A stretch of DNA of 64,000 nt from the NCBI RefSeq assembly GCF_026162365.1, contig NZ_JAOANW010000009.1, positions 62,001-126,000 of the forward strand, in the 5' to 3' direction. Positions 57,393 through 64,000 of this stretch are shown piece after piece (the stretch's first letter is position 1; each line of letters begins with the position of its first letter). The notes beneath the pieces are model-generated. The model did no database searches, was not told where the DNA came from, and saw nothing but the letters and a program-made list of their open reading frames with translations. This DNA comes from Nitratireductor luteus. Its GTDB lineage: Bacteria; Pseudomonadota; Alphaproteobacteria; Rhizobiales; Rhizobiaceae. Position numbers and translations under genes: made by a program.

Positions 57393-60311
57393 TTACGCTC
57401 GTTCGATCCGACACAGCGTCGTCTTGGTTTCCTGCATCTGGGTCACCGAATCGTATCCGTAGGTCTGGGCGGTGTTGCAGGCTTCACCGAGGACATAGGG
57501 ATCGGCTCCTTCGGGATATTTGTGGCGCAGGTCCTCGCCCTGGAAATAGCCGCCGAAATGGAACGGCGTGAAGACAACACCCCTTCCCACGCGCTCCGTG
57601 ATCATCGCCATGACGCGAATCTTGCCGCCTTCCGGACTGTGCAGCCACACCGTGTCGCGGTCCCTGAGGCCAAGATCGTTAGCGTCGGCGGGGTTGATCT
57701 CGACGAACATGTCCTGCTGCAGTTCGGCGAGCCACGGGTTCGACCGCGTTTCATCGCCGCCGCCTTCATATTCGACCAGCCGTCCCGACGTCATGATCAT
57801 CGGGAAATCCTTGGAGAAATCTCTCTCCTGGATAGAGGCATAGGCCGTCGGCACTCGCCAGAAGGTCTTGTCCTCCCAGGTCGGATAGTCGGCGACGAGA
57901 TCCCGGCGCGGCGTATAGAGCGGCTCACGATGGAGCGGGATCGGATCGGGGAACGTCCACACCACCGCACGGGCCTTGGCGTTGCCGTATGGCGCACAGC
58001 CATGCTTGATCGCAACGCGCTGGATGCCGCCGGAAAGGTCGGTCTTCCAGTTCACTGCGTCGACTTTCTCCTGATCGTCGGAACCGGCGACCATCCTGAT
58101 GCTTTCCATCTCCTCGGGCGTCAGATCGCTGTCCCATCCCAGCTCACGCAGCATTGCCATGGTGAACTCGGGATAACCGTCCTCGATCTCCGAGCCTACC
58201 GGCCACGAGCCTTCGGCGAGCAGATTGTCGCCATCGCGCTCGACGCCGAAACGCGCCCGGAAACCCATGCCGCCTTCGGCGACGGGGATCGACGTGTCGT
58301 AAAGGTTCGCCGAGCCCGGATGCTTCATCTCCGGCGTGCCCCAGCATGGCCACGGCATACCATAGAACTCTCCGTCATGCGGACCGCCAAGGGCGCGCAG
58401 CGTGGTCTTGTCGAAGGTCTGCTGATGGGCCATGTGCGATTTCAGCCGCTCTGGCGACTGGCCGGTATAGCCGATCGTCCACATGCCGCGATTGTATTCG
58501 CGGGTGAGATCCTCGATCAGCGGTTCCTCGCCGTTAACCTGGATGTTGCGGAACATGCGGTCGGCAAATCCGAACTTCTGCGCGAACTTGTACATGATGG
58601 TCTGGTCGGGCAGCGATTCGAACAATGGCTCGACCACTTTTTCACGCCATTGCAGCGATCGGTTGGAAGCCGTCACCGAGCCGGAAGTCTCGAACTGGGT
58701 TGCCGCCGGCAGAAGGTAGACGCCGTCCTGCCGATCCTGCAGCACGGCCGTCATGGTCGGATAGGGATCGATGACGACGAGCATGTCGAGCATGCCCATG
58801 GCCTTCTGCATTTCCGGGAGCCTGGTCTGCGAGTTCGGCGCATGGCCCCAGAACACCATGACCTTGGTATTATCGGGCTGCACGAGGTTTTCCTTGGCTT
58901 CCAGCACGCCGTCGATCCAGCGCGAGACCGGAATCCCAGACTCGTTCATCATCGGCTTGTCTTCACCGTTGGCACTCTGAAGTACGGCAAACCGACCCTT
59001 GAGCCAGTCAAGGTCTTCTTCCCATACTCTCGCCCAGTGCGCCCACGAGCCGTCGGTCAGGCCGTAATAGCCCGGCAGCGTGTCGGCCAGCACGCCGAGG
59101 TCGGTCGCACCCTGCACATTGTCATGGCCGCGGAAGATGTTGGTACCGCCGCCCGCCATGCCGACATTTCCGAGCGCAAGCTGCAGGATGCAGTAGGCGC
59201 GGGTGTTGTTGTTGCCGGTGGTGTGCTGCGTGCCGCCCATGCACCAGATGAGGGTGCCGGGCCGATTCTCGGCCAGGGTGCGGGCGACCCGCTCGACCTG
59301 CGAGCCGGGAACGCCAGTGACACGTTCAACCTCGTCAGGCGTCCATTTGGCGACTTCGGTCCGGATCTGGTCCATGCCCCACACCCGGCTCTGGATATAT
59401 TGCCTGTCCTCCCAGCCATTTTCGAAGATGTGATAGAGGATGCCCCAGATCAGGGCGACGTCGGTGCCGGGCCGCAGGCGCACATATTCATCGGCATGCG
59501 CGGCCGTTCGCGTAAACCGCGGATCGGCGACGATGAAGGGAGCGTTGTTCTCCTCCTTTGCCTTCAGCAGATGCAGAAGCGAAACCGGATGGGCCTCGGC
59601 GGGATTGCCGCCGATCAGGAAGATCGCCCTCGAATTGTGGATATCGTTGTAAGAATTGGTCATCGCGCCATAGCCCCAGGTGTTGGCGACACCTGCGACC
59701 GTGGTCGAGTGGCAAATCCGCGCCTGGTGGTCGACGTTGTTGGAGCCCCAATAGGCGGCCAGTTTGCGGATGAGATAAGCCTGCTCATTGGAATGCTTGG
59801 CCGAGCCCAGCCAGTAGACCGAGTCGGGACCGGAAGTTTCCCGCACCTCGAGCATCTTGTCGCCAATCTCGTTGATGGCTTCGTCCCAGCTGACGCGCTG
59901 CCATTTTCCACCGACTAGCTTCATCGGATATTTCAGGCGCCGCTCGCCATGCGCGTGCTCACGCACCGATGCGCCCTTGGCGCAATGGGCGCCGAGATTG
60001 AACGGGGAATCGAATCCGGGTTCCTGTCCGATCCACACGCCGTTGGAAACTTCCGCAATGACGGTGCAACCGACCGAGCAATGGGTGCACACGGACTTCT
60101 TGATCTCGACGTTTCCTGTGCCTGCGGCACCCTGGGCCTCCGCCTTGCGCACCATTCCGCCCGAAAGGGACGAGATCGCCGTCATCCCGCCGATGGCGAG
60201 ACCTGAACGCTTCAGGAAAGTGCGGCGATCGACCGCCGCGTTTCCAAGCTCCGACAGCGCAGATGACAACCGGGGACCTCTCGCCGCTCCATTTGCCTTC
60301 TTCCTGAGCAT
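57393..60311 (-). CDS. Membrane-bound formate dehydrogenase, catalytic alpha subunit (Fdh3A/FdoG-like)
   Basis: 972-residue molybdopterin oxidoreductase. A twin-arginine signal (DRRTFLKRSGLAIGGMTAIS) near residues 28-47 sends it to the periplasm. The [4Fe-4S] set CTHCSVGCTVIAEV is near 75, and the metal ligand is cysteine in ARICHSTTV, not selenocysteine. GGAG spaced 7 nt favours the ATG at 60311; an ATG at 60323 is possible. It oxidises formate outside the cytoplasm and feeds the respiratory chain through the beta and gamma subunits. Its promoter region lacks the oxalate palindrome. Confidence 0.92.
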   Translation of the reverse strand: MLRKKANGAARGPRLSSALSELGNAAVDRRTFLKRSGLAIGGMTAISSLSGGMVRKAEAQGAAGTGNVEIKKSVCTHCSVGCTVIAEVSNGVWIGQEPGFDSPFNLGAHCAKGASVREHAHGERRLKYPMKLVGGKWQRVSWDEAINEIGDKMLEVRETSGPDSVYWLGSAKHSNEQAYLIRKLAAYWGSNNVDHQARICHSTTVAGVANTWGYGAMTNSYNDIHNSRAIFLIGGNPAEAHPVSLLHLLKAKEENNAPFIVADPRFTRTAAHADEYVRLRPGTDVALIWGILYHIFENGWEDRQYIQSRVWGMDQIRTEVAKWTPDEVERVTGVPGSQVERVARTLAENRPGTLIWCMGGTQHTTGNNNTRAYCILQLALGNVGMAGGGTNIFRGHDNVQGATDLGVLADTLPGYYGLTDGSWAHWARVWEEDLDWLKGRFAVLQSANGEDKPMMNESGIPVSRWIDGVLEAKENLVQPDNTKVMVFWGHAPNSQTRLPEMQKAMGMLDMLVVIDPYPTMTAVLQDRQDGVYLLPAATQFETSGSVTASNRSLQWREKVVEPLFESLPDQTIMYKFAQKFGFADRMFRNIQVNGEEPLIEDLTREYNRGMWTIGYTGQSPERLKSHMAHQQTFDKTTLRALGGPHDGEFYGMPWPCWGTPEMKHPGSANLYDTSIPVAEGGMGFRARFGVERDGDNLLAEGSWPVGSEIEDGYPEFTMAMLRELGWDSDLTPEEMESIRMVAGSDDQEKVDAVNWKTDLSGGIQRVAIKHGCAPYGNAKARAVVWTFPDPIPLHREPLYTPRRDLVADYPTWEDKTFWRVPTAYASIQERDFSKDFPMIMTSGRLVEYEGGGDETRSNPWLAELQQDMFVEINPADANDLGLRDRDTVWLHSPEGGKIRVMAMITERVGRGVVFTPFHFGGYFQGEDLRHKYPEGADPYVLGEACNTAQTYGYDSVTQMQETKTTLCRIERA

Positions 60312-60368
60312 GGTCGTCTCCATTCTTCCGTTGCAGCCGTCTGCAAACCGGTTTTCTTGTCAGCGGCG

Positions 60369-60566
60369 TCAGAAACGCGCCGACTTGTAGAACGCCTTCA
60401 CATGATCGGTTTCCATATAGCCTGCGTCGGAAGACTTGGATTTTGCCTCCACCGCCTCGGCTTTCTTGCCGGTCACGAGCGCCGTGCCACCGGCAACGCT
60501 CCCGAGACCTGCAAATTTAAGGAAAGTTCGACGATCCGTTTTGGCGTTTTCGGCCTTGGCCATCAT
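60369..60566 (-). CDS. Formate dehydrogenase region Tat-signal small protein
   Basis: 65-residue protein consisting mainly of a twin-arginine signal (KTDRRTFLKFAGLGSVAGGTALV) and a short tail ending HVKAFYKSARF. It matches the known family of tiny Tat targets located next to membrane formate dehydrogenases (TIGR02811 type). AGGAGACAGAC precedes the ATG at 60566. It may aid export or assembly of the alpha subunit. Confidence 0.82.
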   Translation of the reverse strand: MMAKAENAKTDRRTFLKFAGLGSVAGGTALVTGKKAEAVEAKSKSSDAGYMETDHVKAFYKSARF

Positions 60567-60648
60567 GTCTGTCTCCTTTTCGCCGGCCTGCTTTGATTCT
60601 TCCGTCCGGCCGGGCAACTTCACCGTGGCATTGCGATGTCGAAGTGCA

Positions 60649-61254
60649 CTACATCTCGAATGCCGCCACTTCGATCTCCATGAAAAGTCTGCCGATCGTG
60701 CCTACGGGGCGGTAAAGCCGCGCGGCTCGCGCCGTTTCGAGATCTGCGTAGAAATGCGGCGTCCATGATCCGACATGCTTATCGAAAAACTCTTTCTGGA
60801 CAGCCAGCGGCTGCGGCTCGCCAAAGGCGCCGTCGATCAGGCCCGCCATCATATCCATCAGCGCCCCTGCATGATCTTCCGGCTCCGCCGCTTCGGGCGA
60901 GCGACCAATGCCCAGCGGCACCATGTCATTGCGCAGACGTGCCAGCGGCTTCTCGTGCAAAAACCCCGTCAGGTAATAGGATGCATAGGGAACGAGTTCG
61001 CCGCGGCCGACCCCGATGAAGAGATCGTGATACTCTTCGCTCGCCTCGTCGGCAGACATCGCACCGGCCGTTGCCGAAAGCTCCCCGATCGCGCGGCCCA
61101 GTTCCGTATCGTCGCCGGAAAGCTCGCTCAGCGTCTGCAGCAATTGGAAATCAGGCGGGGCCGACAGGATCCGTGCGAGCAATCGGTAGAGATCAGCTCT
61201 CAACCGCTCAGACCCGGCCAGCATTGTCGACTTGGCGACATTTTGAATCGGCAA
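60649..61254 (-). CDS. TorD/DmsD-family molybdoenzyme chaperone
   Basis: 201-residue helical chaperone. TorD motifs are EEYHDLFIGVGRGELVPYAS(Y) near 70-92 and FDKHVGSW(T)PHF near 150-165. Such proteins bind the Tat leader and apo-enzyme until the molybdopterin is inserted. The likely start is a TTG at 61254 with GGGAGG spaced 6 nt (MPIQNVAKST); an ATG at 61224 is the alternative. It heads the membrane formate dehydrogenase operon, followed by its Tat-signal clients. Confidence 0.85.
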   Translation of the reverse strand: MPIQNVAKSTMLAGSERLRADLYRLLARILSAPPDFQLLQTLSELSGDDTELGRAIGELSATAGAMSADEASEEYHDLFIGVGRGELVPYASYYLTGFLHEKPLARLRNDMVPLGIGRSPEAAEPEDHAGALMDMMAGLIDGAFGEPQPLAVQKEFFDKHVGSWTPHFYADLETARAARLYRPVGTIGRLFMEIEVAAFEM

Positions 61255-61467
61255 CTGGCACCTCCCGAAATAAATAAAGCAACAAATCAAGAGATTTACA
61301 ATGATACTTGCCATCAATTTGACGGCATCGGCGATTTATTTAACTAGACTTATTAGGTCATGTTTTCATTGCTTCTTGAACCCTCAGCTTACATGACGGT
61401 AGACTCCTCAAGCATCCTCCTTCATAATTTCCTGGCATAACGAATTTTCTGAAAGTATCATCCAATT

Positions 61468-62175
61468 ATGCAGGATTTTGCATCATCGTTCTTCCTGGCT
61501 GTCAGCCTGATCCTGTCGGGCGATCCTGAGCTATGGTCGATCGTCCTGCTCTCCCTGAAGGTCTCGCTGACTGCCGTTGCCATCGCCGCGATGATCGGCA
61601 TGCCGATCGGCGCAGCCTTGGGAGTAGGACGCTTTGCCGGCAGGCGGGCCCTCATCGTCCTGATAAACGCGCTCATGGGCCTGCCGCCTGTGGTGGTCGG
61701 CCTGATGGTCTACCTCTTGCTGTCGAACAGCGGCCCGCTCGGCGTTCTGCAACTGCTTTACACACCCACCGCCATGATCATCGCGCAGGTCATCCTGGTC
61801 ACGCCGATCGTCGCCGCCCTGACGCGACAGGTGGTCGAAGATCTGGATGCCGAATATGCCGAACAGTTGCGTTCGATGGGCGTATCGCGCCTTGCCTCGG
61901 TTCCCACGCTCCTGTGGGACGGGAGGACCAGCTTGATGACAGCGGTTCTCGCCGGCTTCGGCCGCGCGACCGCCGAGGTCGGCGCGGTCATCATCGTCGG
62001 CGGCAACATCAACCACGTCACCCGCGTCATGACGACAGCGATCGCGCTCGAAACCTCGAAGGGCAATCTGGCGCTGGCACTGGCGCTCGGAGCCATCCTC
62101 ATGCTCATCGCTATTTCCGTAAACGCGGCGGTAGGCCTCTTGGGCGTCAGGTCGGAGCGTGTCGCTCATGCCTGA
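61468..62175 (+). CDS. tupB: Tungstate ABC transporter permease
   Basis: 235-residue permease with five to six helices and the coupling motif YAEQLRSMGVSRLASVPTLLWD. The sequence MGLPPVVVGLMVYLLLS and the TEVGA-type loop RATAEVGAVIIVGGN are typical of TupB/WtpB oxyanion permeases. It is first gene of tupBCA, divergent from the torD-like gene. Tungstate supply suits an FDH1-type tungsten enzyme encoded at 43-48 kb. Confidence 0.85.
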   Translation: MQDFASSFFLAVSLILSGDPELWSIVLLSLKVSLTAVAIAAMIGMPIGAALGVGRFAGRRALIVLINALMGLPPVVVGLMVYLLLSNSGPLGVLQLLYTPTAMIIAQVILVTPIVAALTRQVVEDLDAEYAEQLRSMGVSRLASVPTLLWDGRTSLMTAVLAGFGRATAEVGAVIIVGGNINHVTRVMTTAIALETSKGNLALALALGAILMLIAISVNAAVGLLGVRSERVAHA

Positions 62176-62962
62176 CGCCGCCCTCGCCCATTCCCTCGAG
62201 CCCCGCATCGCCCCAGCGGAAGGTTCGGCCGGAGCGGATACCGGCTCCGTCCTGCCGGTGAGCGCGGCGGGCCTGGTTTTCACCGTGAATGGCAAACGCC
62301 TCGTTGATATCGACCGTCTGACGCTGCGGGCGGGCGGGCCGACCATCATCATGGGGCCGAACGGCGCCGGCAAGAGCCTGCTCTTGCGCCTTCTGCACGG
62401 CCTCATCGAGGCCAGCGAAGGTACGGTGCTATTCAACACCCAACCGATGAATGCGCGGGTGCGCCGCCGGCAGGCCATGGTATTTCAGCGTCCGGTGGTC
62501 CTGCGCCGCTCGGTGCAGGCCAATATTGATTATGCGCTGGCCGCCGCACAGGGATACCGCGGGCCCAGCCGGCGCGGACGGCTGCGCGAACTTCTCGAAA
62601 TGGGCGGGCTGGCCGACATGGCGCGGCAGCGCGCGCGCACGCTTTCCGGCGGGGAGCAACAGCGGCTCGCCCTGGTGCGCGCAGTTGCCGCCTCACCCGA
62701 TCTGCTCTTCCTGGACGAGCCGACATCGAGCCTCGATCCCGCCTCGACGCATCGGATCGAAGCCCTGATCCACCGCTTTGCGGACGAAGGCACGAAGATC
62801 GTGATGGTGACGCATGATCTGGGCCAAGCGCGCCGTCTCGCCGGCGAGGTCGTGTTCATGCATCGCGGGAAAGTAACCGAGCAAACGCCGGCGAATGTCT
62901 TTTTCGACGCTCCCTCATCACCGGCAGCCCGAGACTTCATCACCGGCGGGCTGCTGGTTTGA
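62168..62962 (+). CDS. tupC: Tungstate ABC transporter ATP-binding protein
   Basis: 264-residue ATPase with Walker A IMGPNGAGKSLLLRLL near residue 63, signature TLSGGEQQRLALVRAVA near 158 and Walker B LLFLDEPTSSLDPAS near 178. The start is the ATG at 62168 overlapping the tupB end; an in-frame GTG at 62159 is an alternative. No ModE-like regulatory extension is present. Confidence 0.87.
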   Translation: MPDAALAHSLEPRIAPAEGSAGADTGSVLPVSAAGLVFTVNGKRLVDIDRLTLRAGGPTIIMGPNGAGKSLLLRLLHGLIEASEGTVLFNTQPMNARVRRRQAMVFQRPVVLRRSVQANIDYALAAAQGYRGPSRRGRLRELLEMGGLADMARQRARTLSGGEQQRLALVRAVAASPDLLFLDEPTSSLDPASTHRIEALIHRFADEGTKIVMVTHDLGQARRLAGEVVFMHRGKVTEQTPANVFFDAPSSPAARDFITGGLLV

Positions 62963-62986
62963 ACAAATTCAGATTTGGAGGAAACG

Positions 62987-63820
62987 ATGGTAAATCCGCG
63001 CCCGCTGCTCGCCTTTGCCGCCATGCTGGCCATCCACTTTATAGTGGGACCGGCCGTAAGCGTGGCGCAAGACCGCTTTATCATCGTCCAGTCGACGACA
63101 TCGACGGAGAATTCCGGCCTGTTCGATACGATCCTCCCGGCATTCGCCGATGAATCCGGCATCGAGGTGCGTGTCGTCGCGGTTGGCACGGGCCAGGCGA
63201 TCAAGAATGCTCAAAACGGCGACGGCGACGTTCTTCTGGTGCATGCCAGGCCAGCGGAGGAAAAGTTCGTCGCCGACGGGTGGGGCGTGCAACGGTTCGA
63301 CGTGATGTACAACGATTTCGTCGTGGTCGGACCGGAGGATGATCCTGCCGGCGTCGGCGGATCACGGGATGCTGTCGCCGCGCTGCGGAAAATCGGAGAA
63401 AGCAAGGCGCCCTTCGCCTCGCGCGGCGACGATTCGGGCACGCACAAGGCCGAACTGCAGCTGTGGAAGGAGACCGGGATCGATGTCGGGTCGGCGTCGG
63501 GAGAATGGTACCGCGAGACCGGCTCCGGAATGGGGGCGACGCTCAACACCGCAATTGGCATGGGCGCCTATGCGCTGACCGACCGCGCCACCTGGATCTC
63601 CTATGGGAACAAGGCCGGCCACAAAGTATTGGTCGAAGGCGATCCGAAGCTCTTCAATCAATACGGCGTCATTCTCGTCAATCCGGACAAGCACCCCAAC
63701 GTGAAGGCAGAGGAAGGGCAGGCTTTCATCGACTGGCTGACGGGTCCGGAAGGCCAGGCAGCCATCGCCGGCTTCAAGGACGGCGACCAGCAGCTCTTTT
63801 TTCCGAACGCCCGGAGATAG
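62987..63820 (+). CDS. tupA: Tungstate-binding periplasmic protein
   Basis: 277-residue substrate-binding protein with a signal peptide (LLAFAAMLAIHFIVGPAVSVAQ). The TupA hallmark VQSTTSTENSGLFD lies at the mature N-terminus; this TTST motif distinguishes tungstate receptors from ModA. A second anion-binding stretch is SRGDDSGTHKAEL. ATG 62987 has GGAGG 6 nt upstream. Confidence 0.9.
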   Translation: MVNPRPLLAFAAMLAIHFIVGPAVSVAQDRFIIVQSTTSTENSGLFDTILPAFADESGIEVRVVAVGTGQAIKNAQNGDGDVLLVHARPAEEKFVADGWGVQRFDVMYNDFVVVGPEDDPAGVGGSRDAVAALRKIGESKAPFASRGDDSGTHKAELQLWKETGIDVGSASGEWYRETGSGMGATLNTAIGMGAYALTDRATWISYGNKAGHKVLVEGDPKLFNQYGVILVNPDKHPNVKAEEGQAFIDWLTGPEGQAAIAGFKDGDQQLFFPNARR

Positions 63821-63825
63821 AGCCA

Positions 63826-63900
63826 TTCCACGAAAAGTCGAAGCCGGTTTTCCGTCCGGAGTTGCGTAGAGTGATACAGCTGGATCGGTTCAGCGTTTCC
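63826..63900. repeat. Intergenic repeat (family 2, copy 2)
   Basis: ATTCCACGAAAAGTCGAAGC begins a stretch that continues GGTTTTCCGTCCGGAGTTGCG and CAGCTGGATCGGTTC. It aligns with 39940-40005 but its stem is less perfect. It is located between the tupA end and a convergent partial gene. Confidence 0.6.
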
Positions 63901-63917
63901 GTGAGACAGTGAATCGA

Positions 63918-64000
63918 TCACCCTGCATCGCTGTTGAAATGGACGCGCCCAAGCCCACTGATATCGTAACCCATCAGTTCGCCGGCCCGGTCGGCAAACG
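63918..64000 (-). CDS. Partial gene at window edge, C-terminus only
   Basis: On the minus strand a frame open from the window edge ends ...GELMGYDISGLGRVHFNSDAG at a TGA (63918-63920). Only about 26 residues are visible and I do not recognise them. The lack of stops and the placement after a repeat suggest a real gene end. Confidence 0.35.
   Translation of the reverse strand, partial: FADRAGELMGYDISGLGRVHFNSDAG

Noticed and set aside
57522-59918. A 798-codon open frame on the plus strand, opposite the membrane formate dehydrogenase alpha subunit
   Set aside because: It mirrors the codon bias of the well-supported antisense gene, has no ribosome site and resembles no protein. Similar long mirror frames at 44081-45742 and 5340-7007 were rejected for the same reason.
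43346-60311. Selenocysteine in the formate dehydrogenases
   Set aside because: Both catalytic subunits show a cysteine (TRLCHASSV and ARICHSTTV) at the metal-ligand position and no in-frame TGA there.
1-64000. CRISPR arrays, toxin-antitoxin or phage-defence systems
   Set aside because: No regularly spaced repeats and no recognisable defence genes were seen on either strand.

Overview
This is a 64 kb chromosomal window from a high-GC alphaproteobacterium, most likely of the Hyphomicrobiales (Phyllobacteriaceae or Mesorhizobium-like). That placement is inferred from the codon style, the short intergenic repeats of a type common in that order, and the gene families; no rRNA or other marker gene is present. 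The window contains no intact mobile element, CRISPR array, rRNA or tRNA that I can see.

Layout. 1-4610: a polyamine-type ABC transporter operon (binding protein cut by the window edge, ATPase, two permeases) ending in a nitrilase-family amidohydrolase. 4611-5195: a decayed IS6-type transposase tail. 5196-9010: a two-gene molybdenum hydroxylase of the isoquinoline 1-oxidoreductase type and an AraC regulator. 9011-10751: a zone of gene remnants (integrase start joined to a universal stress protein tail, then a frameshifted DUF6544-like tail). 10752-12755: an isolated glutamine-hydrolysing asparagine synthetase. 13005-18116: a GntR regulator divergent from a NitT/Tau-type ABC transporter and a fumarylpyruvate hydrolase-like enzyme, with palindromic operators between them. 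18180-23518: the beta-hydroxyaspartate cycle cluster bhcABCD with divergent bhcR. 23603-24604: a quinone oxidoreductase. 24803-41865: an oxalate-centred region with a GntR regulator, two SucCD-like ADP-forming CoA ligase pairs, a fused ADP-forming CoA ligase, a TctCBA transporter, a 51-residue small protein gene, oxalyl-CoA decarboxylase, formyl-CoA transferase, a PanE-family reductase (candidate oxalyl-CoA reductase) and an FAH-family protein. 42163-47807: a molybdate transporter-like protein and a two-subunit NAD-linked formate dehydrogenase. 48170-61254: an Mrp/ApbC ATPase, a group of formate-dehydrogenase-associated genes of unknown function, a membrane-bound formate dehydrogenase (FdoGHI type) and a TorD-type chaperone. 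61468-63820: a tungstate transporter tupBCA.

How the genes work together. The central part reads as a C2-acid programme. Oxalate would enter through the tripartite transporter, be activated to oxalyl-CoA, and then either be decarboxylated to formyl-CoA and formate (oxidised by the formate dehydrogenases) or be reduced to glyoxylate by the PanE-like enzyme. Glyoxylate would be assimilated to oxaloacetate by the adjacent beta-hydroxyaspartate cycle. The ADP-forming CoA ligases could supply the CoA esters that the transferase alone cannot regenerate when oxalyl-CoA is reduced.

A 17-bp palindrome, approximately TGGYATNNNNNATNCCA, occurs eight times between 25.5 and 48.1 kb. It lies upstream of the GntR gene, the fused ligase, tctC, the small ORF, oxc, the second ligase pair, panE and the NAD-linked formate dehydrogenase. 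This ties these units into one putative regulon and is the strongest undescribed signal in the window.
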